A stretch of 64,000 nucleotides of DNA from a bacterium (GTDB taxonomy: Bacteria; CSSED10-310; JAFGSJ01). Of this stretch, positions 17,670 to 26,103 are shown in pieces. Under the pieces are notes generated by a model. That model worked only from the letters and a program-made list of their open reading frames with translations, ran no database searches and had not been told where the DNA came from. Position 1 is the stretch's first letter. Each line of letters starts with the position of its first letter. The translations under genes were made by a program, and so were the position numbers. Where the stretch lies: contig JAFGSJ010000141.1 of the NCBI GenBank assembly GCA_016934675.1, forward strand, positions 1-64,000, written 5' to 3'.

Positions 17670-19440
17670 GATGTTGTAATTGATAGAGTTTGAAATAGAG
17701 GCCCCTTTGTTCAAGCAGGACCGGATGGGTGCCCTGTTCGACGATGCGTCCTTGATGAAGGACCAGAATGTGATCGGCGTTGAGAATCGTCTGCAGGCGA
17801 TGGGCAATGATCAAGGAGGTCCGACCGTTCAGAAGCACCTGCAGGGCTGACTGGATGTTTTTCTCAGTAAGCGGATCAACAGCAGAGGTAGCCTCGTCCA
17901 GGACCAGTATTTCCGGATCACGGACCAGTGCCCGGGCAAACGAGAGCAACTGACGCTCACCTTGTGAGAAATTCCTGCCCCGTTCGGCAATGTACGTGTC
18001 AAGTTTTTTCTCCTGGTTCTCAATCAGAGGGGCGGCCTGGACGGCTTTCAGTGAATCCCACAGAAGATTATCGTCAATCATTCCCTGCTCGAGACGTAGA
18101 TTTTCCCGGATATTCATGGGAAAAAGGTAAATATCCTGGAGAACAAGTCCGATCCTGGCTCGCAGTTCATCGAGTGCGATCTCGCGAATATCGGTGCCGT
18201 TGAGAAAAATACGACCACGTTGTGGATCGTAAAAGCGGAGTAACAGGTTAATGACTGTAGTCTTACCACCACCGGTCGCGCCGACCAGGGCCCAGCGTTG
18301 ACCTTCAGGGATGGTGAAGGTCAGGTCCTGGACGACCCAGCGTTCCGCTTCATAGGCGAACCAAACATGATCGAAAGTGATCGAAGTCGGATGATTATTG
18401 AGTGGCACTGGTCGCTTGGGCGAATGGACCGCTGCTTCTCGGCTCAGTATGTCGAAAATACGTTCCGCCCCGGCAAAGGCACGCTGAATGACGTTTATCT
18501 GTTCACTGAGATGGAACAGGGGTTCAAAAAACCGCCGGATATAGGCCAGAAACATGATCAACGTCCCGATCGTGATCGAGCCGTCCATGGCCCACTTGGT
18601 CCCAAACCACAATACCAGCACGGTCCCAACCGTATTCATGAAAAAAATGAAATTGAAAAAGAGTATGACTAAAAGCTCGGCACGAAAATCGATCCGGAAT
18701 TTTCTCTCATTCTCTGTTTCGAGCCATTGAGCGACTGGTGCCTCCCGACTGAATGCCTGGACAATGGACATACCGCCGATATATTCCTCGAGGAAACCAT
18801 AAATGACTGCCATCTGTCGCCGGACCGCCAGAAACAGAGGTGCCCCCTTGAGATTATAGAGGTAAATGTTCAGAAATACGATGGGCATGATCGTAAAGAG
18901 TATGGCTGCTAATCGCCAGTCAACGGTAAACATGACCACAAACATGCCCAGCAGCATGAGCAGGTCGCCCAGCAGGGTCACAACCGTGTCGGTAAAGAGC
19001 ATTCGCAGGGCTTCCGTATCGCTCTCGATCCTCGAAATCACGGTCCCGACCGAGTTGCGATCGAAATACGATAGTGAAAAACGGGTCAGTTTCTCAAACA
19101 ATGACTCCCGTAACATCTGGATGATTTTTTGACCGACTTTTTCGAGTTGTATCCTTTGGAAATAGGCAAACACAAAAGAGCCGAGCAGGGTGAAGAAAAA
19201 AGCCAGTACCGTCACAGCCAGGCCACGTATGTCCTTGTTCACAAAATTGACATCGATTGCGTGTCTGATCAACAGAGGTCCGACAATGGACAGGATTGAA
19301 TAGCCGGCCAGAAGAAAGGCGCATACCAGCAAGGCCCAGACATGAGGCCTGGCCAGAGGCAATAATAGCCGGGTAAGATCGAGACTGATCCCTCGGGCTT
19401 TCTGTTCGTCCTCTTCATTATAGGGTAAATGTCGATGCAT
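17641..19440 (-). CDS. ABC exporter half-transporter with non-canonical signature
   Basis: This 599-residue partner has six membrane helices and an ATPase domain with Walker A GATGGGKT and an intact Walker B ILVLDEATSAVD. The signature motif is NFSQGERQLL in place of LSGGQ. The family pattern for heterodimeric exporters is one subunit with a weakened signature and one with Walker B Asp. Combined, they give one active and one degenerate nucleotide site, which is exactly what this pair shows. The C-terminal part (LQTILNADHILVLHQGRIVEQG) also resembles TM288-type proteins. The ATG at 19440 has an AGGA about 9 bases upstream, and a promoter is visible at 19470-19498. The gene heads a two-gene operon. 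Confidence 0.87.
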   Translation of the reverse strand: MHRHLPYNEEDEQKARGISLDLTRLLLPLARPHVWALLVCAFLLAGYSILSIVGPLLIRHAIDVNFVNKDIRGLAVTVLAFFFTLLGSFVFAYFQRIQLEKVGQKIIQMLRESLFEKLTRFSLSYFDRNSVGTVISRIESDTEALRMLFTDTVVTLLGDLLMLLGMFVVMFTVDWRLAAILFTIMPIVFLNIYLYNLKGAPLFLAVRRQMAVIYGFLEEYIGGMSIVQAFSREAPVAQWLETENERKFRIDFRAELLVILFFNFIFFMNTVGTVLVLWFGTKWAMDGSITIGTLIMFLAYIRRFFEPLFHLSEQINVIQRAFAGAERIFDILSREAAVHSPKRPVPLNNHPTSITFDHVWFAYEAERWVVQDLTFTIPEGQRWALVGATGGGKTTVINLLLRFYDPQRGRIFLNGTDIREIALDELRARIGLVLQDIYLFPMNIRENLRLEQGMIDDNLLWDSLKAVQAAPLIENQEKKLDTYIAERGRNFSQGERQLLSFARALVRDPEILVLDEATSAVDPLTEKNIQSALQVLLNGRTSLIIAHRLQTILNADHILVLHQGRIVEQGTHPVLLEQRGLYFKLYQLQHHDTQYALNN

Positions 19441-19469
19441 CGTACTTGTCCTGGGTTTTTATCTTATGA

Positions 19470-19498
19470 TGTATAGTCATCAATGAGAGTGAGTTCAA
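19470..19498 (-). promoter_or_regulatory. Sigma70-type promoter of the ABC exporter operon
   Basis: Read on the minus strand, TTGAAC (19498-19493), 17 bases and TATACA (19475-19470) precede the ABC exporter start at 19440. The leader would be about 25 bases. Confidence 0.5.
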
Positions 19499-19561
19499 CA
19501 GAGGGGCAGTTTGTTGTGTACTCTGATACAAAAATGAGCCGGGCTCCATTGCACTCCGGGA

Positions 19562-19598
19562 TGACAGTCCGGTAGAAAATTTTTTCTGACTGCTGTCA
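19562..19598. repeat. Imperfect inverted repeat between hflK-like and ABC genes
   Basis: TGACAG (19562-19567) pairs with CTGTCA (19593-19598), and inside it AGAAAA pairs with TTTTCT around a TT centre. Between these arms the pairing is poor. It lies just downstream of the last SPFH gene and upstream of the ABC promoter, so it may help terminate the SPFH operon. Three GTCCGG words also occur in 19567-19620. Confidence 0.3.
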
Positions 19599-19621
19599 AA
19601 CAAGGTCCGGTTTTGTCCGGT

Positions 19622-20578
19622 CTATTTCTCCGACTGCAGCAATCGGAGAGTTATCGAATCGCCCTCGACCACAATCTTGCTGTCTAATAGGGGATACAAT
19701 GAATCGATGAATTCATGATACAGACGTTTTCGGGTGACAACGGGATTTCTTTTATATTCGCTTAATTGGGCCAGAAAACGTTGGGCCTCCCCGGAAGCCT
19801 CATCCTGGACCTTGTTCCGATATGCTTCCGCTTCCTGCAACATGCGGGTGTACTGACCATTGGCGGCCGGGAGACGCTCGTTTTGATAGGACTCCGCTTT
19901 CGAGATCATCTTACGTTTATCAATTGTACTGTTGATGACATCGTCAAAATAATGCTGCACGATACTGGGTGGTTGGACATCCTTGAGTTCGATAAAAGTC
20001 ACATTGATCCCGCATCCGATCTGGTCCAAACGTTCCTGAAGATTGGATTTGATATAAATTTCGATCTGGGCCTTGGCCGAGGTTAAAATATCATCGACGG
20101 CCAGACCGGCCAGACAATGGATTATCGTGTTGGAAGCCAGCGATTGTAACGTGATATCAATCTGGTCCACCTTAAAAAGATAATCATGCGGATTGGCTAT
20201 GGTATATTGTAAAACACAGTTCAAGGTCACGATGTTGTTGTCACCAGTGATACAATTCGAGTTCAAACCGGTTAAACGGTAATACAGATCAGCATTCGTG
20301 CCCTGCTCGAAAAAATCATCGATAAAGATACGACGGACTTCCTTGACAGGGACTCGATTAATCCGATCGATGGGCCAGGGCAACCGAAAATGAATACCGG
20401 GTCTGACATCGGCATCGACCACTCGCCCAAAACGCTGCAGGACCCCGATTTCGTTCGTCGAAATCGAATAAATACCCGAAGCACAATATATCAGTAACAA
20501 GGCCCCAAGTATGTAATTCAAAAAAGAGCGGGTCTTTTTCAGGCTTGTTCTCAATTCGCTTTCAAATGGTTGTTCCAT
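19622..20578 (-). CDS. HflK-like SPFH-domain membrane protein
   Basis: This 318-residue protein has one N-terminal transmembrane helix (about 21-40) followed by an SPFH/band-7 domain. EIGVLQRFGRV and GIHFRLPWPIDR are the HflK/HflC-type opening motifs. A coiled region (SKAESYQNERLPAANGQ) and a hydrophilic tail follow. In E. coli, HflK and HflC form a large ring-shaped assembly around the FtsH protease and modulate it. PWPID and the ENERLP-like turn are closer to HflK than to HflC. It is the last of three SPFH genes and starts 30 bases after hflC. Its coexistence with a second HflK-type domain in the same operon is unusual. Confidence 0.8.
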   Translation of the reverse strand: MEQPFESELRTSLKKTRSFLNYILGALLLIYCASGIYSISTNEIGVLQRFGRVVDADVRPGIHFRLPWPIDRINRVPVKEVRRIFIDDFFEQGTNADLYYRLTGLNSNCITGDNNIVTLNCVLQYTIANPHDYLFKVDQIDITLQSLASNTIIHCLAGLAVDDILTSAKAQIEIYIKSNLQERLDQIGCGINVTFIELKDVQPPSIVQHYFDDVINSTIDKRKMISKAESYQNERLPAANGQYTRMLQEAEAYRNKVQDEASGEAQRFLAQLSEYKRNPVVTRKRLYHEFIDSLYPLLDSKIVVEGDSITLRLLQSEK

Positions 20579-20608
20579 CTCTTTGTTTCTTTCTCTTCAG
20601 GAAATAAG

Positions 20609-21490
20609 CTATTTCCGATTGTAATCGGTCAGATATTTGAATAATTCCGAATCCGTTGAAAGGACCAGTGTACTCTTGCTTTGTAATATTTTTTCATACG
20701 TTTCCAGAGATTTTTTGAACTCGAAGAATTCCTGGTCCTGCCCATATGCCTCGCCATAAATTTTCATGGCAGCCCGGTCACCCTCGCCCTTGATGATCTC
20801 AGATTCTTTGTAAGCCCGGGCCAATATTTCAGACACTTCTCGATCAGTCTCCGCCTCGATTTTCGAGGCAGCTTCCAGTCCTTCGGCCCTGAATTTTTTC
20901 GCCTCTTTCTCCCGCTCGGCCCGCATTCGATTATAGACAGCATCCGCTACGATCGCGGGATAATTGATCCGTCGAAAACCCATTTTGACCACCTCGACCC
21001 CATATTCCTGTCGCGCTCGGGCGTTGCAGTTCGTGGTGATATTTTCCTCGATCTCGACAAGTTTGATCATGTTCTGGTCCGTGTTGATGATATTCTCCAG
21101 GGTAAAGTCACCTAAAACGCTCCCCAACTGTGAGGTCGCCATATCCGAGAGTTTCTGCCGGGCATTGTCAACAAATGTCAGGGATTGAAAAAAACGGAGC
21201 GGCTCTGAAACACGCCAGGCAATAAAACTCGTCACAATAATGGGATTCTTATCACCCAGAAGCAATTGAATAGGCAATGTTTTAAAAACATTGATTCTGC
21301 GATCAATGCGATTGGCTTTTTCCAGAAAGGCCGGCCATTTCACATGCAGGCCCGGTTCGGTGATGACCCGTTTCGGATTGCCAAAACGCGTAACAATGAC
21401 ATATTCGCTTTCACTGACCGTGAAGACCGAAAAATAGACCAGCCCAACCAAAAACAGGCCTAGAAGCAGACCGATTGTCATTTTTTTCAT
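20609..21490 (-). CDS. hflC: HflC-like protease modulator (SPFH domain)
   Basis: This 293-residue protein matches the length and layout of HflC: an N-terminal membrane helix (LLLGLFLVGLVYFSV), an SPFH domain with SEYVIVTRFGNPKRVITEPGL, the segment VVKMGFRRINYP, and a long Ala/Glu/Lys-rich coiled coil containing RMRAEREKEAKKFRAEG. The RAEGxxxAxxIxAexD region followed by KGEGDRAAM is the HflC hallmark. It begins 2 bases after the stop of the CDF-HflK fusion, so the two are almost certainly co-translated. HflC pairs with HflK to regulate FtsH. Here it is sandwiched between two HflK-like genes. ftsH itself is not in the window. Confidence 0.88.
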   Translation of the reverse strand: MKKMTIGLLLGLFLVGLVYFSVFTVSESEYVIVTRFGNPKRVITEPGLHVKWPAFLEKANRIDRRINVFKTLPIQLLLGDKNPIIVTSFIAWRVSEPLRFFQSLTFVDNARQKLSDMATSQLGSVLGDFTLENIINTDQNMIKLVEIEENITTNCNARARQEYGVEVVKMGFRRINYPAIVADAVYNRMRAEREKEAKKFRAEGLEAASKIEAETDREVSEILARAYKESEIIKGEGDRAAMKIYGEAYGQDQEFFEFKKSLETYEKILQSKSTLVLSTDSELFKYLTDYNRK

Positions 21491-21492
21491 GG

Positions 21493-23226
21493 TTATTCAT
21501 TGCCTCCCTGCCAGGTGACCGCATCCGATCCGGCTTTGCCCATCCAAATGGATGGTTTTCCCGCCTTCGGATCATAGACGACCTTACCGGTAGCGCTTAA
21601 TGCGTTTTTCATGGTTTCAAGATGTAATTTTCTTTTCAATACAGACAGATGCGTCTGATAAATCTCGTTCTGCAATAAAAAACGTCGAGCATCACCCTCG
21701 GCCCGATCTACCTTCTCGACCACGTAAGCCTGGGCCTGTTCGACCGTACGCAGTGCCTGACCTCGGGATTCCGGCACATTCTTGTTCCGATAGCCATAGG
21801 CTTCATTGATCGTCCTTTCTTTTTCTTGAAGAGCAGCGATGACTTGCTCAAAGGAATCTGCGATAGAAATCGGCGGATGGATGTCCTTAAAATGAACGCT
21901 GACGACATCGAGTCCAACCTGCATCTGGTCCAACTCACTTTGAACATACACAATCAAATCATCGGCCAGATCTGCCCGATACGAAGTGACGATCTCGTAA
22001 AAACTCCGTCGAGCGAAGAGCTTGGAAATTGCTTGGTTGGTAATATCCTCCAAAATCTGGACCGGATCATCAAATTGAAAAATATAGGCATACAGGTCCT
22101 TTATCCGATAATGAACAATGACATAGGGAAACATGAAATAATTATCTCCCGAGAGGAATGCTTCCTCGGTGCCATGAGCCCGTGTCCAGAGCAGGGCGGC
22201 ACTCTGTGCATCAGTTATATTGCCGACTGACTTACTGTTGATCGAGGTGACATCGACAATGATTGTTCTATCTATCGGCCAGGGCAATTTCAGATGTAGC
22301 CCCGGTCCTACCGGCTGCCGTTGGATCGCACGGCCAAAACGTAACACCAGGGCCTGTTCCTGGGCCCTGACCGTGTACAACATGGTCGATACATAGATCA
22401 GGATGACGATGATTGGAATGGACCTGTACAAATAACGCAACGATTTATGCAACCATGATCTCCGCAGTAATCCCCAACCATATCGAGATTCTACCTCGAT
22501 AAACAGTGCCTTTAGTTGCCGGGGATTGAATAAAAAAGCCATGATTTGATACGACTTGATCTGAAAGAGGATTTGACCGTCACCGCGTAATCGGGCCCAG
22601 ATGACATTGACCAATACCTCGAGGGCAAATGAGAGAATAAAGAGAGAGATTATCAAGGCTGCAAATCGATCAAGGTCTAGACCAAGGCCATACAGAATGA
22701 GTGAAAAACCTGCCAGAAGCGAGGCGGTCATATCAGCTTTCGCATGCAGACTGTCAGAAATAAGACCGACCGAGTGAAACCGTGCACCGACACTACCCTC
22801 GAAGCGGGAAATCAGGTAAGAGCCCAGGGCGAAGCCTATAAAAATCAAGCCTGCCAGGACCGGTTTAGCCACAATGACCCGCTCCCCCCAGATCACCGAT
22901 CGAATCAACATCAGGGAAACAATGAGTAAAAAAACTCCAATCCCAAGCGAAACACTCATCTCGAGGTTCCATTTTTCCCGACCACTCCCCGTCGAGCCTT
23001 CAACCTGGTCCAATGTGTCAGGAGTCAAACCTGGTTTGCTCTCCTCCTTGATCCGCTTGCTCATCGCCCAATATACACAGACCGAAGTGGCTATGTCCGA
23101 AAAAGAATGCCACGCCTCCGCCAAAATGACCAAGCTGCCGGTGAAACTGTACAGAACAAACTTGGCTACGGTCAGAGCCGTGTTCATGAGTGTGACGATT
23201 AATGCCGCTTTCTTTCTTATATCCAT
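21493..23226 (-). CDS. Cation diffusion facilitator-HflK (SPFH) fusion protein
   Basis: This 577-residue protein joins two families. Residues 1-215 look like the membrane half of a cation diffusion facilitator: KAALIVTLMNTALTVAKF opens the domain, and both metal-site motifs are intact, H40-SFS-D44 in helix 2 and H161-AKA-D165 in helix 5. After a linker and another membrane helix (about 268-283), an HflK-type SPFH domain begins (AQEQALVLRFGRA, then GPGLHLKLPWPIDR) and runs to a coiled coil with ESRGQALRTVEQAQAYV. The usual cytoplasmic CDF C-terminal domain is missing and the SPFH part takes its place. Start 23226 lies 3 bases after the upstream lipoprotein stop, and hflC follows 2 bases later. 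Zn, Fe or Mn transport is plausible from the family but the metal is unknown. Confidence 0.83.
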   Translation of the reverse strand: MDIRKKAALIVTLMNTALTVAKFVLYSFTGSLVILAEAWHSFSDIATSVCVYWAMSKRIKEESKPGLTPDTLDQVEGSTGSGREKWNLEMSVSLGIGVFLLIVSLMLIRSVIWGERVIVAKPVLAGLIFIGFALGSYLISRFEGSVGARFHSVGLISDSLHAKADMTASLLAGFSLILYGLGLDLDRFAALIISLFILSFALEVLVNVIWARLRGDGQILFQIKSYQIMAFLFNPRQLKALFIEVESRYGWGLLRRSWLHKSLRYLYRSIPIIVILIYVSTMLYTVRAQEQALVLRFGRAIQRQPVGPGLHLKLPWPIDRTIIVDVTSINSKSVGNITDAQSAALLWTRAHGTEEAFLSGDNYFMFPYVIVHYRIKDLYAYIFQFDDPVQILEDITNQAISKLFARRSFYEIVTSYRADLADDLIVYVQSELDQMQVGLDVVSVHFKDIHPPISIADSFEQVIAALQEKERTINEAYGYRNKNVPESRGQALRTVEQAQAYVVEKVDRAEGDARRFLLQNEIYQTHLSVLKRKLHLETMKNALSATGKVVYDPKAGKPSIWMGKAGSDAVTWQGGNE

Positions 23227-23229
23227 TGT

Positions 23230-24552
23230 TCAGGGCTTGCTTTTCTGGACCATCAAACCAAAGGTAATGGTATGGTCCTTGATCGAGGCAATTGTGGTTT
23301 TCACGAAACGCTGACCGTCCCAACGGTATTGGGAAAGGGCACGTTGATCATCAGCGGCAACATATATTTCCTGAGTGCCATCACCATCGAGGTCAAACAG
23401 GACAGTCGCATGCTCGTAACCAGAGGAATCCGCGTCAATCAGCGTCTTGGTCCACTGCTCTGTCCCGGCATCGGCGTCCGGTTGTTCCAGTAACCACAGG
23501 CCCGATTTAAAGCCAGCCGCGATCATGTCGATTGTCTGGTCGCCATTGACATCGCCCAACATCAGAAAACGACATTGACGGTCCGATAATTCGGCAATAA
23601 CTATGCCTTGATACGTTCCATCGCGATAACAATATTGCTTGATTTTGACCGGATCGACGATGGACTCACTATCGCCGGATTTGGTCGTTTCCGCTTCAAT
23701 CGCAGCAAACAGCACGGGATGGGCCGAATTCGTCGTTAGATTACCCACCAGGATTTCTTTGACATGTCGTTCAGGGAACTCTTCCACGCTAAAACTGACA
23801 TAGTGCCCGTCCCGATATTCATAACCGGTAATGCGACCCGGTTGGGGCGTTCCATCCATTTTATTCGGTGCACTCGGTGTCGTATAGAATTCATTGGTCC
23901 CATTCCCATTCACATCACCTATTTCGATCTCATGAACAAAGGTCTTTTCAGTCCGACCTAATTCTGTGGCTTGCCAGGTCGTTTGCTCCCCCTGGAGCAC
24001 GGCAATGACACCTTGATCGTGTGTGGCCATGACGATTTCAGGCTTATCATCACCGGTAACATCCCCGATTTCAATATCGCGCAATCGATTGTGCTTCCCT
24101 CCAAAAACCGGGTTCCAGAGCGATGTTGCGGTCCATGTTCCGCTTTGATCACGCTGCCACAGTTTCAGAAAAGCTTCATTTGCTCCTATCGTCACCAATC
24201 GGTCCGGAAAACCCAGGCAAGAGCCAGACATGGTCTTATGAAAAACATTGCTCTGACTGTCTTCGATCACTTCAGATGTGACCTGGCCAGACCGGGTCGA
24301 GATTATTTCGAGTCGGGCCGGTCCGGGGAGCGGTTTCTGACCGCCAACCCCATCATCTTCATACACAAATTGGGCTTGACTGAGGAGAAAAATACCCTCG
24401 GGCAGCTCGGACTCTGTTTTGACTGGCTTCTGTTTCGATTGGGAAAGCTGCTTATTATTGCTCGGCTCTTTTCGCTCATCCTTTTTTGAACATGCAATAA
24501 CAGCCAGCATAGAAAGGACCATTATGATAACAACACTATGCCTTGATTTCAT
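23230..24552 (-). CDS. VCBS/FG-GAP repeat lipoprotein
   Basis: This 440-residue protein has a lipoprotein signal peptide ending LAVIAC (lipidated Cys about residue 21), then a charged linker and a beta-propeller-like body. Several repeats carry the acidic FG-GAP/VCBS pattern: DIEIGDVTGDDKPEIVMA, EIEIGDVNGNGTNEFY, LMLGDVNGDQTIDMIAAG and LFDLDGDGTQEIYVA. These Asp-rich loops usually bind calcium. It should sit on the periplasmic side of a membrane. AGGGAGG (24561-24570, minus strand) gives a good start at 24552. It is the first gene of the CDF-HflK/HflC/HflK operon and is separated from the fusion gene by only 3 bases, so a role with that complex is likely but unproven. Confidence 0.78.
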   Translation of the reverse strand: MKSRHSVVIIMVLSMLAVIACSKKDERKEPSNNKQLSQSKQKPVKTESELPEGIFLLSQAQFVYEDDGVGGQKPLPGPARLEIISTRSGQVTSEVIEDSQSNVFHKTMSGSCLGFPDRLVTIGANEAFLKLWQRDQSGTWTATSLWNPVFGGKHNRLRDIEIGDVTGDDKPEIVMATHDQGVIAVLQGEQTTWQATELGRTEKTFVHEIEIGDVNGNGTNEFYTTPSAPNKMDGTPQPGRITGYEYRDGHYVSFSVEEFPERHVKEILVGNLTTNSAHPVLFAAIEAETTKSGDSESIVDPVKIKQYCYRDGTYQGIVIAELSDRQCRFLMLGDVNGDQTIDMIAAGFKSGLWLLEQPDADAGTEQWTKTLIDADSSGYEHATVLFDLDGDGTQEIYVAADDQRALSQYRWDGQRFVKTTIASIKDHTITFGLMVQKSKP

Positions 24553-24812
24553 GAATCAGACCTCCCTCTGGTGAGGATGAAGATTACTTCCGGCGAACAT
24601 ACGGTCACGGTTCCATAATTTAACCGAAATCCCTATCCCTGTTCTTGTTACCATAAGATACATTCATTAGTGTTCTTTCTTAATAATTTCAACCAATTGT
24701 CGTCAATTCTTCGTTGCATTGCGAAAGAAAATGGCATACCATGAGCGTTAGATCGAGTATGATGGCCCTCAGAATGGGGCGGTCCCAGATAATCTCTACA
24801 GGAAGGATATTT

Positions 24813-26057
24813 ATGAACGACACAAAACGAACAGCTCTGGCATGGATTGAACAGCAGACGCAGGATATGATCGAATTGCAGGCGATCTTAACCTCGAAAC
24901 AGGCCCTCAGCCCAGACTGCGGTGGAACTGGCGAATGGCAAAAAGGTGAAGCGCTAACGGCCTGGCTGAAAGCGAACGGTTTTCCGGAAATCGAGTCGTA
25001 CCATGCGCCAGATCCACGTGCCGATCATGGTCTGAGACCGAATATCTGCGTCCGATATCCCGGCCGGAACAGGTCCAGAACTTTATGGATCATTGCCCAT
25101 CTCGATGTCGTTCCGGCAGGAGATGTAAGCTTGTGGCAGTCGGACCCATGGCAAATCAGGGTCGAACATGGCAGAGTCTATGGACGAGGCACCGAAGATA
25201 ATCAACAGGCTATGGTGGCCTCCGCGTTTGCCCTGAAAAGTCTAATCGTACACGGATTTGAGCCGGCTACTGATGTGGCCCTACTCTTTGTTGCCGACGA
25301 AGAAACGGGCAGCCAATACGGTTTGGATTACCTGGTTAAAAATTTTGATCTGTTTCAACCCACGGATTTGGTCCTGATTCCCGATGCAGGTAATGAAACA
25401 GGGACCATGATCCAGGTGGCTGAAAAATCGATCCTGTGGCTCCGTTTCACAACACTGGGCAAGCAGACCCATGCCAGTCGACCATCAGGAGGGATCAATG
25501 CCATGCGAGCCGCGGCATATCTTGTGGTCGAGCTTGATACTGTTTTCAAAGGCTTCGACCGTCAGAATGAGCTTTTCGATCCACCGGTCAGCACTTTTGA
25601 ACCGACCCTGCACGAGGAGAATGTGTCGAACATCAATACGATTCCCGGTCGAGATGTGTTTTGTTTTGATTGTCGCATCCTGCCGGAAGTAAATATCGAA
25701 CAAATCATGAACCAGATCAACACCGTCTGCCGAAAAATCGAACATGATTATGGAGTGACTGTCACCGTCGAGATCGCACAAAAAACACAATCAGCTCCTG
25801 CCACCTCTCCACAAGCAGACATTGTCAAGCATCTGAGCCAGGCGATCAGGTCCATTTATCAGGTCGAGCCTTATCCCCTGGGCGTTGGTGGCGGTACAGT
25901 CGCAAATTTCCTGCGTTTACAAGGCATCCCCGCCGCGGTCTGGAGTCGTCATGACAAAATGGCCCATCAACCCGACGAGTATTGTCTCATCCGAAATATG
26001 ATCGGCGATGCCCAGGTTTTTTGTCACCTGTTATTAGGCATGCATGAAGAAAAATAA
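24813..26057 (+). CDS. M20 family metallopeptidase
   Basis: This 414-residue protein is an M20 (ArgE/DapE/CPG2-type) zinc peptidase. IIAHLDVVPAGD carries the first metal His and catalytic Asp. GRGTEDNQQAMV supplies the bridging Asp, LFVADEETGSQYG the catalytic Glu and next Glu ligand, and LVLIPDAG a further ligand. HASRPSGGINAM marks the dimerisation lid, and KMAHQPDEYC supplies the last His. All key residues are present, so it is probably an active dipeptidase or deacylase; the substrate cannot be told. An upstream in-frame ATG at 24714 gives an unlikely 33-residue extension. The ATG at 24813 follows AGGAAGGA and matches the family start. Confidence 0.85.
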   Translation: MNDTKRTALAWIEQQTQDMIELQAILTSKQALSPDCGGTGEWQKGEALTAWLKANGFPEIESYHAPDPRADHGLRPNICVRYPGRNRSRTLWIIAHLDVVPAGDVSLWQSDPWQIRVEHGRVYGRGTEDNQQAMVASAFALKSLIVHGFEPATDVALLFVADEETGSQYGLDYLVKNFDLFQPTDLVLIPDAGNETGTMIQVAEKSILWLRFTTLGKQTHASRPSGGINAMRAAAYLVVELDTVFKGFDRQNELFDPPVSTFEPTLHEENVSNINTIPGRDVFCFDCRILPEVNIEQIMNQINTVCRKIEHDYGVTVTVEIAQKTQSAPATSPQADIVKHLSQAIRSIYQVEPYPLGVGGGTVANFLRLQGIPAAVWSRHDKMAHQPDEYCLIRNMIGDAQVFCHLLLGMHEEK

Positions 26058-26103
26058 AAAGTCGCACAAATCGAGCATATGCCTAAAAGTATTGTCGAAC
26101 GGT

